Source: Strigomonas culicis
Taxonomy: Eukaryota > Euglenozoa > Kinetoplastea > Trypanosomatida > Trypanosomatidae
Length of the DNA: 22,645 nt
NCBI GenBank assembly: GCA_000482145.1
Contig: AUXH01000304.1
Span: 1-22,645 of the forward strand
Direction of reading: 5' to 3'
Under the pieces are notes generated by a model. The model ran no database searches. It was not told the DNA's origin and saw nothing but the letters and a program-made list of their open reading frames with translations. This document shows, one piece after another, positions 1 through 9,900 of the stretch (position 1 is its first letter; each line of letters starts with the position of its first letter). The position numbers were made by a program, and so were the translations under genes.

Positions 1-1849
1 CCTTCTTCTTGTTCAGCCGCTCCCCGCGGTACCCCGTCAGCGAGTCCATGCTCTCCTCCAGGTCCACGCTGTCGCTCTCCCCCGTCAGCATCGCCTGCGG
101 CACGTACGACTTCAGCTCACGCAGGCTCGCGCCCAGCTTCTCGAACGCCATCTGCAGGTCGCGGATCTCGAAGATGAACTCCCCGTTGAACAGGCGCCGG
201 AAGCACGACGACCTCTTCGCGTCCGCGTCGCTCCGCGACAGCACAAGGTCCGACGCGCGCTCCAGCGCAGGGATCATGCGCTTCAGCGGCCGGTCCAGCG
301 ACGACGCAAGCAGCAGCGCGATGCCCGCGGCGAACACAAACACCACCACCGTCACAACAATCACAACCGTGCGCGCCGTCCCGAAGTCGCCCTGGAAGTC
401 GGACTTTTGCACAATAACAAAAATGACAATGTCCAGACCAGCGTCATCCTTCACTTGAGTCAGTCCAAGGATGGCGTCTTCATCCTCGTCGGTCTTGAAT
501 GTGAGGAGGCCGGTGCGGTTCAGAAGAGCCCCTGCACCTCCTTGGGATTTCAGGTAGCGATTGGCGGCAAGAAAAAGGGTGTCTGTTGCATTGTCAGTGT
601 AAAGTGAATAAAACAGCTCTATAGCAGTGTTGAGGTCCCTTATGACGACATCTTGTCCCCAGCTGTTCATCAGAATAATATCACTGTTGATATCGAGAAT
701 ACCGAAGCATCCATGGCTGCGTAGTAAACCCTGCATTCGCTCCAGTCCCAGGTCTAGGTATGATATTTGCATGCCTGACTCGCAGCTGCCGAGGTATTCG
801 CCATCGACACTAAACGGGAGAAGATAACTCAAGTACACACCGGTTTGCAGAAACGTTGATGATATCCAGCGTATGGGGTAACCGGACTCATTCCAAGGAA
901 CGACAATGGTATTAAATGAACTCGCTGGGTACGTGAAGAATGTTCCGAAGGAATATGTTCCTCTACTAGGGAGAGTATCATTGATTTCTGTTACGGAAGC
1001 GTCGAGAAGGTAGTAAGTGGATTTAGAGGCTGTTGTGTTCATAGCCGCACGAAAAAGTGTCACACCATCCGTGGTGTTCTGTTGCGCTACATGTATATAA
1101 GTACCATTTGTGTACAGGACTCGAATGTACTGAAACGACGAATCCACACGGTTTAACACATTGACAAACGACAGTAGCATCTTCTCCGGGTCATCCGGGA
1201 TGCTGATCAGGTCCGACGTCGAGACCTGCCGGCGCACGTAGTTGTACGCGATGGTGCTCACGAACATGGGCAACATCGCCACGCCGTTCTTCGTTACCGA
1301 AGTGACACTTGCAGTAGTCCTATTGAGTAGAAACTCCGTGATCTTCTTGTTGTTGCTGTTGCACAGGAAGTACATGGGCAGGAAGGCGAAGAGCGCCACG
1401 AAGGCCACGCAGAAGCACAGAAGCGCCGCAATCACTACGAAGCTCCGCAGCTGGAAGTGCGCGCTCTCCTCCTTCGCGAGGGACGTGCTGCTGCCGTTCA
1501 TGTCCGAGTCGTCCTGCCTGCTCGACACGGGCGTCTCCGCCGTTCGCGAGAAGGACGACGACGGGATCGACTTCCGCAGCGACAGGATGTGCTCCGGGTC
1601 CAGCTCGTAGAAGTTGCCCTCGCTCACCAGCTTCGAGAACTCCTCGTCGTCGCTCTCACTCTCGTCCACGCTGTCCGCGTCGGGGTTCCGCAGAAACACG
1701 CGGTTCTGCGTGGACGCCGTCTTTTCCGAGAGGGCGCAGGCTTCCGAGAGGCCTGGGCACGCATTGCTAACGGCAGCCCTCCTCACCACCACCGAGTGCA
1801 CTCGTTCCAGCGTCGGTGGTGGCTCCGATACCGGTTGCGTGGATAACAT
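1..1849 (-). CDS. Receptor-type membrane protein of the trypanosomatid cyclase/receptor-kinase family, N-terminal 616 residues (3' end outside window)
   Basis: The frame is open from the ATG at 1849 to the window edge (616 codons plus one base), with an in-frame stop upstream at 1925-1927 and no earlier ATG. Seen: a Ser/acid-rich cytosolic head (1-135); TM1 (about 136-163); an ectodomain (about 164-490) with eight N-x-S/T sequons (N176, N248, N258, N271, N290, N320, N420, N444) and an NSWGQ motif (395-399); TM2 (about 492-516); then a HAMP-like juxtamembrane helix and the motif LKSYVPQ (579-585). The same order, with NSWGQ and LKTYIPG, occurs in the receptor kinase at 6962-11128, so the two are homologous. 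By family knowledge such proteins sense extracellular or vesicle-lumen ligands through a Cache-like domain and continue into a nucleotide-cyclase domain; that part lies beyond position 1, so the catalytic output is unknown. Base composition is strongly mosaic: high GC3 at 1-402 and about 1180-1740, low at about 403-1178. Existence of the gene is near certain; its enzyme class is inference. Confidence 0.85.
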   Translation of the reverse strand, partial: MLSTQPVSEPPPTLERVHSVVVRRAAVSNACPGLSEACALSEKTASTQNRVFLRNPDADSVDESESDDEEFSKLVSEGNFYELDPEHILSLRKSIPSSSFSRTAETPVSSRQDDSDMNGSSTSLAKEESAHFQLRSFVVIAALLCFCVAFVALFAFLPMYFLCNSNNKKITEFLLNRTTASVTSVTKNGVAMLPMFVSTIAYNYVRRQVSTSDLISIPDDPEKMLLSFVNVLNRVDSSFQYIRVLYTNGTYIHVAQQNTTDGVTLFRAAMNTTASKSTYYLLDASVTEINDTLPSRGTYSFGTFFTYPASSFNTIVVPWNESGYPIRWISSTFLQTGVYLSYLLPFSVDGEYLGSCESGMQISYLDLGLERMQGLLRSHGCFGILDINSDIILMNSWGQDVVIRDLNTAIELFYSLYTDNATDTLFLAANRYLKSQGGAGALLNRTGLLTFKTDEDEDAILGLTQVKDDAGLDIVIFVIVQKSDFQGDFGTARTVVIVVTVVVFVFAAGIALLLASSLDRPLKRMIPALERASDLVLSRSDADAKRSSCFRRLFNGEFIFEIRDLQMAFEKLGASLRELKSYVPQAMLTGESDSVDLEESMDSLTGYRGERLNKKK

Positions 1850-1911
1850 CGTTCTGTCCGGCGAATTAGTTTCGCGCTTCGCGTTTGTGCGCTCCGTGTC
1901 TGTCGACACAT
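1783..1911 (-). other. Upstream ORF overlapping the start of the left receptor gene
   Basis: An ATG at 1911 opens a 42-codon frame ending in TGA at 1783-1785. It is out of frame with the receptor ATG at 1849 and overlaps it by 67 bases. It lies three bases downstream of the likely splice acceptor AG (1915-1916), so it would be the first AUG of the mature mRNA. Such overlapping uORFs usually lower translation of the main frame. If a later AG is used (for example in the CGACAG just inside the uORF), the uATG is removed. Confidence 0.5.
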
Positions 1912-2593
1912 GCACTAAAGGCGTTTAAAAAAAAAGAGACGGGGACAAGAAACTGTCTTCCCGTTTGCTCTCTAATAATGAAAAGGGGGAAAATGGTATT
2001 GATATCAATGAGTCTCTCACTTATGTTGGTATGAAGAAATGAGAAATTATGAGAAAAGCACCAAAGAAAAACAGTTTAGCTAATAAAAGCGAAATTATAT
2101 ACACTGTAAAGATTCAGCTTTTTAGGACACTCAACCGTTAAAAAAAAAACAGTTTGAAGAGAAGAGGATAGAAAAGGGAAAAGAAAAAAAAAGTATAGAG
2201 TTTGAAGTATATAATTTTTATTTAAAACCCTCTTAAACCAACAGAGAAAAGGAGAAAAGAAAAGAGGTGAGAATGATAAAAGCTACAAGAAATACACATG
2301 TGTTTTCAGAACACAGAAGAATCCATGTGGCTGAAATGAAGTAATTAAAAGAAAAGAGATGGGGGAATTAGTTCTGCTAACTGTCAAAATGACACACGCA
2401 CTAACAGCGAAAAGGCAATGGAAAAAAAAAAAAACAGCATCTTGTAGAGGCTACGCAAACTACGTTTTTGTTGTTTTTGTTGTTGCTGCGAGAAACAGAA
2501 TATCGATGCGCAGTTAAAAAAAAAAGGATTGTGATAAGTTGTAACAAACGAATAAATAAAAAGCAGACCAGGAAAAAAAGGGGGAGAGTACAT
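1850..2593. other. Intergenic region, 744 bases (3' UTR of the PIF1-like gene and 5' UTR of the left receptor gene)
   Basis: AT-rich spacer with many A or A/G runs on the plus strand (for example around 2139-2149, 2174-2196, 2418-2434 and 2513-2525), which are pyrimidine tracts on the coding strand. Beyond the acceptor and uORF listed separately, no gene, RNA or repeat unit was recognised. Short frames here on both strands are homopolymer-like and not believable as proteins. Confidence 0.7.
1915..1946 (-). promoter_or_regulatory. Putative trans-splicing signal for the left receptor gene
   Basis: On the coding strand a run of pyrimidines (about 1927-1946, mostly T) is followed by CCTTTAG, whose AG is at 1915-1916. 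It lies 66 bases before the main ATG. This is the standard polypyrimidine-plus-AG layout of a spliced-leader acceptor; use of this exact AG is inferred. Confidence 0.5.
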
Positions 2594-5500
2594 TCAGTTG
2601 ACTTCACGCAATTGTCTCAGGGAGATACAACCCTTCACCACTAGTGTTTTCAGTGAGGGTGACGATGCGAGTGCGCACCGCAACAGTCGCGGATGGCCTA
2701 AAAAGCCACTCGCGTGCAAGACACGTCGGGTCCACCACGGTGCCCTCGACACGGGCGATTCCCCAAACTGCGCAAACACCGCATTGTCGTGCACAATATG
2801 CGGTCGACGGTAGTGGTGGAGTGCATACCAGCTATTGAAAAGATCCCGCCGCTGCACAGTGAAGAGGCGCGTCTCTTTCCGCCGTGGCGCTCGCCACGCA
2901 GTCGGTCCATGTTGCGCAAGTGTTGCAAAATGCCGTCCAAAACTCTCATCCAAGTTGGTGTGTGTGGGCGCCACCGCTCCCCGTAGAGATGGCCCGCGCA
3001 CCGGCGTCCGCTGTTGTTGCGCATAGAGCCAGAAGGCGTCACCGAAAAACGTTTTCGCAAAGAAAAGTGATGCGGCAGTTTCAGCGTAGTGAGTCTGCAA
3101 AGGAAGCTGTACAAACCCTAGTTGCGTGCCACGCGCGGTATCGGTGAGCTTGTAAAGCACAGGCTGGTAACAAGCTTCCGACACGCCCACGTTGGTTTCG
3201 CCACAGTCTTCTCTTCCCTCCTCCTCGCATGTCATCTTGTAGTGTTGAAGTTGCTGCTCGAAACCAGACACGTGGCATAGAGTCGGGTAGCGCACGTCGA
3301 GCTCCGTCACACGACTGGGGAGCACAAGCACCTCGTCGCTGGAACCCGACAGGCGGACGACGGGAAAAAGAGTCTGCTCTGCCGCGCAGAGGTGCTCCGG
3401 CACCGCAGCGGTGGGTCGCAGCCGGCCGCGCTCGCCCTGCCACCAATCCTGGAACGGCGCGAACACGTCCTCGAGCACCTCGCCATTGCCGCAGGTCGTG
3501 GCGGCGTACAGCTTCCCTGAGGCACGCCGCAGCGACGCCCCGGTCCCGCCGCGCGCCTTGGCCTCGCGGAGAAAGCCGGGCACGGGCCGGAAGTCGACGA
3601 CGACGCCGAACTCCCCCGAGTCCAGCAGCACAGGGGCACCCACCCACAGGAGCTGCGAGGCCTCGCGCGGCGTGACGGCCGCGCGCCACAGGCTGCTGCT
3701 GTTGCGGCGGCCCCGCACGTCGTGGTACAGGCAGGCTTTGCTGCGGGGCGCCACGGCATGGTCCTCCTCCGCGCTTCCATCGGACACGGCCTGCGCGCCA
3801 CGGATGGGCGACGCGGCGTCAGCCTCCGCAAGCAGGTGCTTGATCGAGCGCAGCAGCTGCGGTGCACTCGCGCCCTCCCCCGCACCACGGGCACCCGACG
3901 CCGGCGGGGCGACGCGGCGCTCCGTCTTGTCCCATTTGCTGGAGTCCTCCTGGTGGATGAGAAACCACCCTGCCTCCTTCAGCGCGAAGAGTACGTGAAA
4001 CAGTGTGAACTCCATCGATGTGGGGTCGTCCAGGCGAGAGCGCATGTCTCGGAGGCCCTCCGACTTCAGTATCTCCTTCCGGTACATCTTTTCCAGAAAG
4101 TGTTCGTGAGAGATACAAAAAGCAATGCGCGGCTCACACCCCACAAGGTCGTCGGTCATGTCCCAGACGAATACACGCCGCGTGGGGCACATACTGCTGA
4201 TGAACACTTTGATGTGCTGCAGTGCCTCTCGACGGGAGAGGTAGGAAGAGGAATCGCACAGCGCTTGCATCGCAGCGTAGCAGCCGCTGCTAAAGAACAC
4301 CTCGTCGGAAAGGCGAAAAGCGTGCAGCGCGACGCGTAAGTTTTCAAGAGCGCTGTTGGAGCTGGAAAACTGCGTCACCTGGTGGCGTCTGTTCGCTCTG
4401 AGAGGGTCACTGTCGCCGCCAGCGTTCGTGCTCCCGCAGGCCCTCCGCAAGTCCTCGAACAAGAGTCGGGAGAACTCGATCACGTACACATCCGACACGC
4501 ACGCTTCTTGCGAGAGAAGGGAACCCATGAAGAAGAGGTTCGGCACGTACAGACGCGGCACCGTGCCCTCCCTCTGTTGGCGCAGCTCGCGCATCTGCTC
4601 CAACGTCCGCGCCACGCTTCGGCTATGTAGGTAGTGGTGCAGGTCTACCCGCTGTGCGTCCGCCCCCGTCGCCACAAGAGCGGGTACCACTTTCGTTGTC
4701 TGGGAAACGCCACTCAGCGCTTCTCCTTTTCCGATGTTCTTCTCCGGTAGTGGGGTCCAGGGGTTCCATGTTCCGCTTGATTCCTCTGACAGCTGCAGAA
4801 GATAGGGCTCCTCGAGCGCTTTGCGCGCCTCTCCATTACTCCGTTGCGCGTACAGTTTCCTTTTCACGAAGCTAGCATCGCCGACCGACACGCGATGGAA
4901 GAGCTCTGTCACGTCGGCTGGGGCACCCGCGGGTGAAAAGAGTGCAAGCGTGGGCACGCAGATGACCGAAGGAGGCGCATCGCTGCACGTGGTCGGGTCC
5001 CTCACAGCCCCTGCCCGGTGGTCGCTCCCGTCGGTGTCCGCACGGTCGCTCCCGCCGCGCGCACAGCCGTCCGCCGCGCTCCCGCGTGGATAGGCACAGC
5101 AGCTAGACGACAAAAACAGCTCTACGCTGAAACGAAAGTCTTCGTAGGAGGCAGAGGCGCGGCGCCGTGCCGCCATGGACGGCAGAGACGCCTCCTTCAT
5201 CCCCGTGGTGCCAAACGAGGCACGGAAGGGTAGGAAGTACTTCATGCCTGTCCTCGTGATGTAGTCCTGTGAGCGCAAGCACGCCTCGTTGGAGGGCGGA
5301 CTTCCCTTTTCTAAATCAGAAAGGGATGCGCTTGTATCTTTAAACGGAAGGTTGTAGAGTACTGTATCGACGATATCGGTATTCATGAAGAGCACGAACT
5401 GTACCTTTCCCGACTCTGGAGGGACCCTCCACAACTGTACGAGCGCGTCGAAAGCGTCGCACTGTGATAGAAAATACGGCACAAGCCACAAAATGCGCCC

Positions 5501-6232
5501 GGCAGTACTCTCACTGGGTAACAAGGAGATCTGCCATGTGCGGTCCGCGGTCGCGGGGCCCCTCGCGCCGTGGCTCACACGGTCGGCGCTCAGCACACAC
5601 TCGTTCTGTAAAAGATGCCGAATCGTCGCCGCTTCAGCGCTGTGGGAGAGAAGGGGGGCCAGCTCCCTGTCGCCGCCGCCTTCGCACAGATCGACGCTGA
5701 AATCCTCCTGGTGATCATACTCGTCGACAGTGGCTACCATAGCTCCTTCACGCGCGCCGTCGCCGGGGCCCGCGGCGCCACCAGCCCGCACCTCCACGAA
5801 GGCGCTATGCCGTGCACAGTAACGATAGCCCTTCGCCGCCAGCTCGTGCGTGACCACGCGAATGGTTGAAAAATCTGCGGTGTCGTGGGGTGGCTCATCA
5901 CCAGAAGGCGCTTCTTTCATCTCTGCATCTCGCGTGGTGCGTTGGTTGAGGGAAAGGTTGACTGCCTCCGTCAGGTATTGATAGAGCCACGAAATGTTCG
6001 TGCATGAGTTTCCGCACACAAACAGCAGCCCACTTTTTTCTTGTGTCAGCATCGACGCAAGAAGCTGGAGATTGTGTTCGCGAAGTACATTCTGCATAGC
6101 AGAGTGTTCATACGTTTTCGCGAACTCATGTGCCCACCTTCTCCCCTCGCGTCCTGCGTTGGGGAGAAATACAAGCGTCTTCACGTTTCGCTTACCGGTG
6201 AGCAAGCTTTCTTCGTGGACCTGTTTAATCAT
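2594..6232 (-). CDS. Divergent PIF1-like helicase with degenerate ATPase motifs (1212 aa)
   Basis: The first ATG is at 6232; the frame is open to 6301 but only with non-ATG codons, and no ATG lies between the nearest good splice acceptor (6477) and 6232. Short stretches match PIF1-family helicases in order. A QN..L...-type lead-in is followed by GNSCTNIS (74-81) where PIF1 has GSAGTGKS. VVTHELAAKG (126-135) sits at motif Ia. LWLVPYFLS (248-256) stands where the IDEISM Walker B is expected. VQFVLFMNTDIVDTV (277-291) stands where PIF1 has IQLVLVGDFFQLPPV. VGAPVLLD...GVVVDF (864-881) resembles the VGAQVML...GVVVGF segment, FPVVRL (956-961) the PVVRF strand, and VQLPL (1041-1045) the QLPL before the last motifs. 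The Walker A lysine and the Walker B Asp-Glu are absent, so ATP hydrolysis is unlikely. About 400 residues separate the motif-IV-like part (428-462) from VGAPVLLD, far more than in ordinary PIF1. Trypanosomatids have an expanded PIF1 family with mitochondrial and nuclear members. No TM segment or clear targeting signal was seen. The gene is certain; the family call is by eye. Confidence 0.5.
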   Translation of the reverse strand: MIKQVHEESLLTGKRNVKTLVFLPNAGREGRRWAHEFAKTYEHSAMQNVLREHNLQLLASMLTQEKSGLLFVCGNSCTNISWLYQYLTEAVNLSLNQRTTRDAEMKEAPSGDEPPHDTADFSTIRVVTHELAAKGYRYCARHSAFVEVRAGGAAGPGDGAREGAMVATVDEYDHQEDFSVDLCEGGGDRELAPLLSHSAEAATIRHLLQNECVLSADRVSHGARGPATADRTWQISLLPSESTAGRILWLVPYFLSQCDAFDALVQLWRVPPESGKVQFVLFMNTDIVDTVLYNLPFKDTSASLSDLEKGSPPSNEACLRSQDYITRTGMKYFLPFRASFGTTGMKEASLPSMAARRRASASYEDFRFSVELFLSSSCCAYPRGSAADGCARGGSDRADTDGSDHRAGAVRDPTTCSDAPPSVICVPTLALFSPAGAPADVTELFHRVSVGDASFVKRKLYAQRSNGEARKALEEPYLLQLSEESSGTWNPWTPLPEKNIGKGEALSGVSQTTKVVPALVATGADAQRVDLHHYLHSRSVARTLEQMRELRQQREGTVPRLYVPNLFFMGSLLSQEACVSDVYVIEFSRLLFEDLRRACGSTNAGGDSDPLRANRRHQVTQFSSSNSALENLRVALHAFRLSDEVFFSSGCYAAMQALCDSSSYLSRREALQHIKVFISSMCPTRRVFVWDMTDDLVGCEPRIAFCISHEHFLEKMYRKEILKSEGLRDMRSRLDDPTSMEFTLFHVLFALKEAGWFLIHQEDSSKWDKTERRVAPPASGARGAGEGASAPQLLRSIKHLLAEADAASPIRGAQAVSDGSAEEDHAVAPRSKACLYHDVRGRRNSSSLWRAAVTPREASQLLWVGAPVLLDSGEFGVVVDFRPVPGFLREAKARGGTGASLRRASGKLYAATTCGNGEVLEDVFAPFQDWWQGERGRLRPTAAVPEHLCAAEQTLFPVVRLSGSSDEVLVLPSRVTELDVRYPTLCHVSGFEQQLQHYKMTCEEEGREDCGETNVGVSEACYQPVLYKLTDTARGTQLGFVQLPLQTHYAETAASLFFAKTFFGDAFWLYAQQQRTPVRGPSLRGAVAPTHTNLDESFGRHFATLAQHGPTAWRAPRRKETRLFTVQRRDLFNSWYALHHYRRPHIVHDNAVFAQFGESPVSRAPWWTRRVLHASGFLGHPRLLRCALASSPSLKTLVVKGCISLRQLREVN

Positions 6233-6961
6233 TGAAGTGATGTTGGATAGTTCGTACACGATGTAGACGTTGCAAGTGATGTTCCGCTCTTTATTCCGTC
6301 ACAGGGATAAGAAGGCGATGTATAACAAGAAAAAGTTCAACGAGTGAAAGATTATCTAACAAAACAGGAGAGTCGAAACAAAAATGAAGCGCGCACAAAC
6401 AATGGATAACAGAGGAGAGAACAAATTAATACAATGCAAAGTACCGTGAGCGTGTTTTTTTCGTTGTTGTTGTAATCTAGGAAGAAAAATGACAGTTCAG
6501 AAATAGTACAAAAACTGATGATTGCGTACGTGTATAAGAAAATAGAAAAATAAGCATACATGCATATATATAATGTAGCGTGTACAATATATGTCACCAA
6601 GTAGTGCGGTTTGCGTCCTTAAGAAACCAAAACAAGGGAAAACAGGATCTAAGTAAGTTGCGCCTTAGTCTGCACATCTCACCGAAGCAAAAAAAAAAAA
6701 AGAGCAAGAGAAACAAAAAAAAAACAGTAAGAAACAAAAGAAGAAGACAAAGAAGAAGAAAAGAACAAACGTAAGCCTATATATCTCATTTCTTTTCCTT
6801 GAATTGCTCATTCTCTATTTACGATACGATACGTGTATATTCAACAACAGCTCGCATTCCTGTTCGCTGTTTGCATAAAAAATACTGCTCACAATTTCTG
6901 ACAGAGGGGACAAATACAACAACAATAATAACACCAAAATGTGAAGCAAGAAGGCTCCTCG
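6233..6961. other. Intergenic region, 729 bases
   Basis: Spacer between the receptor kinase stop and the PIF1-like start. It holds a long A/G-rich stretch on the plus strand (about 6687-6770), which on the coding strand is a strong pyrimidine tract, and an AT-rich part (6540-6600). No RNA gene or repeat was recognised. Small frames in both directions are low complexity. Confidence 0.7.
6477..6492 (-). promoter_or_regulatory. Putative trans-splicing acceptor for the PIF1-like gene
   Basis: The coding strand reads TTTTTCTTCCTAG, a good pyrimidine tract with its AG at 6477-6478. From here to the chosen start at 6232 (244 bases) there is no other ATG, which supports that start. A weaker tract nearer the gene (about 6315-6338) is an alternative. 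Confidence 0.35.
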
Positions 6962-9900
6962 TCACAGCAGGTAAGGGAACGACATGAGCTCCTGTGCGTT
7001 AGGCCGCCGAGCAGGGTTCTTGTGGCAGCACGCCTTGCAAAAGGCAGCTATTTCCGAGTCTAGCATTGCCGGAATGCCAACATGTATTTCGTCTCTACCG
7101 AGGCACTGGACAAAGCGTGCGGTGTTGTGGTACAGCGCATTGATGCCCTTGATGTCGCGGGTGTGCGGAGCAGAGACGGACCACACCCACGGCAGGCGGC
7201 CCGTCACCAGCTCCAGCAGCGACACGCCCAGCGAGAAGATGTCCGACGCCGCCGTGCACGTCTCGCCCTTCGCCACCTCCGGCGCCATGTACACCGCCGT
7301 CCCGCGGATCTCGAAATCCGTGCTCAGTCCGTCCTGTTCCGACACATCGACCTGCACCGCGCTGCCAAAGTCGGACAGCTTGCACACGCCGCCGACACCG
7401 AGTAGCATGTTGTGCGGCTTGACATCGCAGTGGGTGATACCGCGACGGTGGAGATAGGAAAGCCCGGCGACAGTTGCCTGCGTGAAGGGCTTCAGGGTTT
7501 GCGCGTTGAAGCTGCCGAAGACCTGCAGCAGGTCGTAAAGAGACCCGCCGGGGGCGTACTCCATCACGATGCAGACAAACTCCGCGGCAACCTTACTGGA
7601 GATGTACTGCACCACGTTCGGGTGGCGCAGCTGCGCGAACATTTGGATTTCGGACTGCAAATCCACGAAGCGCGACCGCTTGCGCGAGCACAGCATACAC
7701 TTGAGCGCCACCTGCACCCCGTCCTCCGACATCCCCTTATACGCAACTCCAAACGCCCCCTTGCCGATCAGTTCGCGAGACCGCACCCAGCGTCGACCCT
7801 CCGTGTCCACAATGACCGTGGGGATGGAACCCAAAACGGTGGACGTGCTATGTGCCTCGTGCCCCTCCCGCTCAATCGTACTGCTGCTGGTGGTGCTATA
7901 CACGTTCAGTAGCTCCATCAAGTTCTCCTCGCCTACGCTCCGCGACTCGTCAGACAGGTGCGCCCCTTCGTCCGTCGTATTGCTGCCACCGCATGCGGCG
8001 TCCACGCATGCGTCAGTGGGAGCCACAGCGGCAGCAGCAGCGGCGGCGGTATCCGCTTCTTGAGGAGGCGGCGGCACTTCGGTGGGGACGGCGTGTGCAA
8101 CAGAACCCGTCGCGCTGCCGAGGAGAGCAGGTTCGTCCGCTTGGGCGGTCCTTTTCGCTTTATTCTCCTCCGTTGTTTTTTTAATACTCAGTTGGTAGTT
8201 GCGCAAGCTGTGTAGCGCCGCGACAATGCTAAAGAGACGATAATACTTGCTCTTGAAAATGTAGCCAAAAAAGCGCATGGAGGAGTGCACCGAGTACAGA
8301 AGATAGCCATCCGTTCGATTCGCAGCAATATGGGTTGCGCAAATCTGCATGAGGCGCTTTGCGGCGCGGTCCTCTTCTCCGATCTGCTTGTACAGCTTCA
8401 GTGCCTCGTGATACCGTCCCTCGCACATGTTATGAAAGGCGGCACGAAACCACTTGGACAGCTGTGCGATCGCTTCCGGGCACGCGTGGGGCGGTATCTG
8501 TCGCAGTTCGAACACAATGTAGGGAACGGTGATCTGCGAGAGGTGGGCACGCATCACAGGGATGCAGAGGTAATCCGTGAGCTGGTTCGCCGCGGTGGGG
8601 CTGACAAGCACGCCGTTAATGTTCTGCAGTCGGAAAATGGTCCCCAGCTCCATGAGGTGGTTGATGTCAAACACAACGCGGCTCCGTCGGACGCCCTCGA
8701 CGCCACACGTTCCCACTAAGAACTCGGCGGTGTCGACAAAGATGGTGACCTGCGACTGCTCGTTCGGCTTCAGCTGATTCCAAATGAAGGAGGCGCACTC
8801 GCACCCGCGACTGGAGTGCATCAGAAGAGGTGTGTGAGCACCAAACGACAAGACGATGTAGTCGGGCCGCAGAAACTCGCAGCAGCCGTTGAAGTTCAGC
8901 GAGGCGACATGGGCGGCGCGGAACAGCGAACCCATGTCGAAGGTGGACACGTCGTTCGTGTAGAAGCGGCAGAGCCACATCAACGTGCAGTGGCGTCGGT
9001 GGAACACGTTCAGCTTTTCCCTGAAAATTTTTGTGTTCAGGTGATAGCCGCGACGCCAACGGTTATCGCCCAGGTTGAATGTGTGACCCCCCTTGGCGGC
9101 ACCGTCGCCTGTCGCCTCATCCGTCACGTCGTCGCTCTCCTTCCCAGATACACTTAAGCTGTCTCCCAGCGTATCCTCGTCTGGTTCCGACATGTCATCG
9201 GAGGAGCAGCTCGTCATGATCATAAGCGGCCCCGGGATGTACGTCTTCAGACTTATTAGCTGCCGCTGCAATGCGACAAAGGCACTCTGAATGCACTGCA
9301 ACTCCAAAAAGCGGCTGGGCTCCATGGGTGGCAAGGAGGCGAACTGCAGCGTGCTACACTGTTTGAGAAAGGGTTTCAATTTGTACAGGTCCTCCTTCAC
9401 ACTACCGGCCGTGATGTAGGCAAGAAGACTAAAGACGCAGAAGGCGGATACAGTAAAAAACATTGTTTTCATCTTCTGCTTGTATATGGGGTTGAGTGTG
9501 TACTTGTCCAACGCTGTGGACACGAGTACAAAATCCTGGCCGCCTCGATGCGAGAAGCAGAAAACGCGGATGGTGGCCACATCCCCTTTAAACATAAACT
9601 TGTAGATATGGACACGTTCCTTCCACTCCTCCGCATCCTCTTGGTGCTTCATGACCAAATCCACGGACGCATTCATCAACGGTGATGTAATGTCCCGGAG
9701 CGGGATAGGCAACGAGGAGGTCATTTCCGTGCGCATCAGGCTCTGGCCCCACGAGTTGACTACAACGTAGCCGGAGGAAATGAGGGCAAACTCGCCCTGG
9801 TTTCTGAACACGTGGCGGTGCATCTTTACCGAGTTGCGCGAAAAGCTGTCCATGCGTATAGAGGCCTCCACAAACCCGTAACCTTCCGGTGTGACAAACG

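Noticed and set aside
9..1928. Several plus-strand frames of 66-149 codons over the first 1.9 kb
   Set aside because: They lie opposite the continuous minus-strand receptor frame, which has TM segments, sequons and homology to the receptor kinase.
2384..2607. Short minus-strand frames rich in Phe, Leu and Ser in the spacer after the PIF1-like gene
   Set aside because: They are translations of T-rich tracts in a 3' UTR, without conserved features.
6233..6259. GTG start at 6259 for the PIF1-like protein
   Set aside because: Trypanosomatid nuclear genes start at ATG; the first ATG is at 6232 and no other lies between it and the likely acceptor at 6477.
6580..6774. Lys/Arg-rich small frame on the plus strand
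   Set aside because: It is the translation of an A/G-rich run that is a pyrimidine tract on the transcribed strand; low complexity and opposite to the transcription direction.
8020..8052. Trinucleotide-like (GCN)n run in the receptor kinase gene as an expansion repeat
   Set aside because: It encodes a short Ala stretch in a low-complexity linker with mixed codons, ordinary for these proteins.
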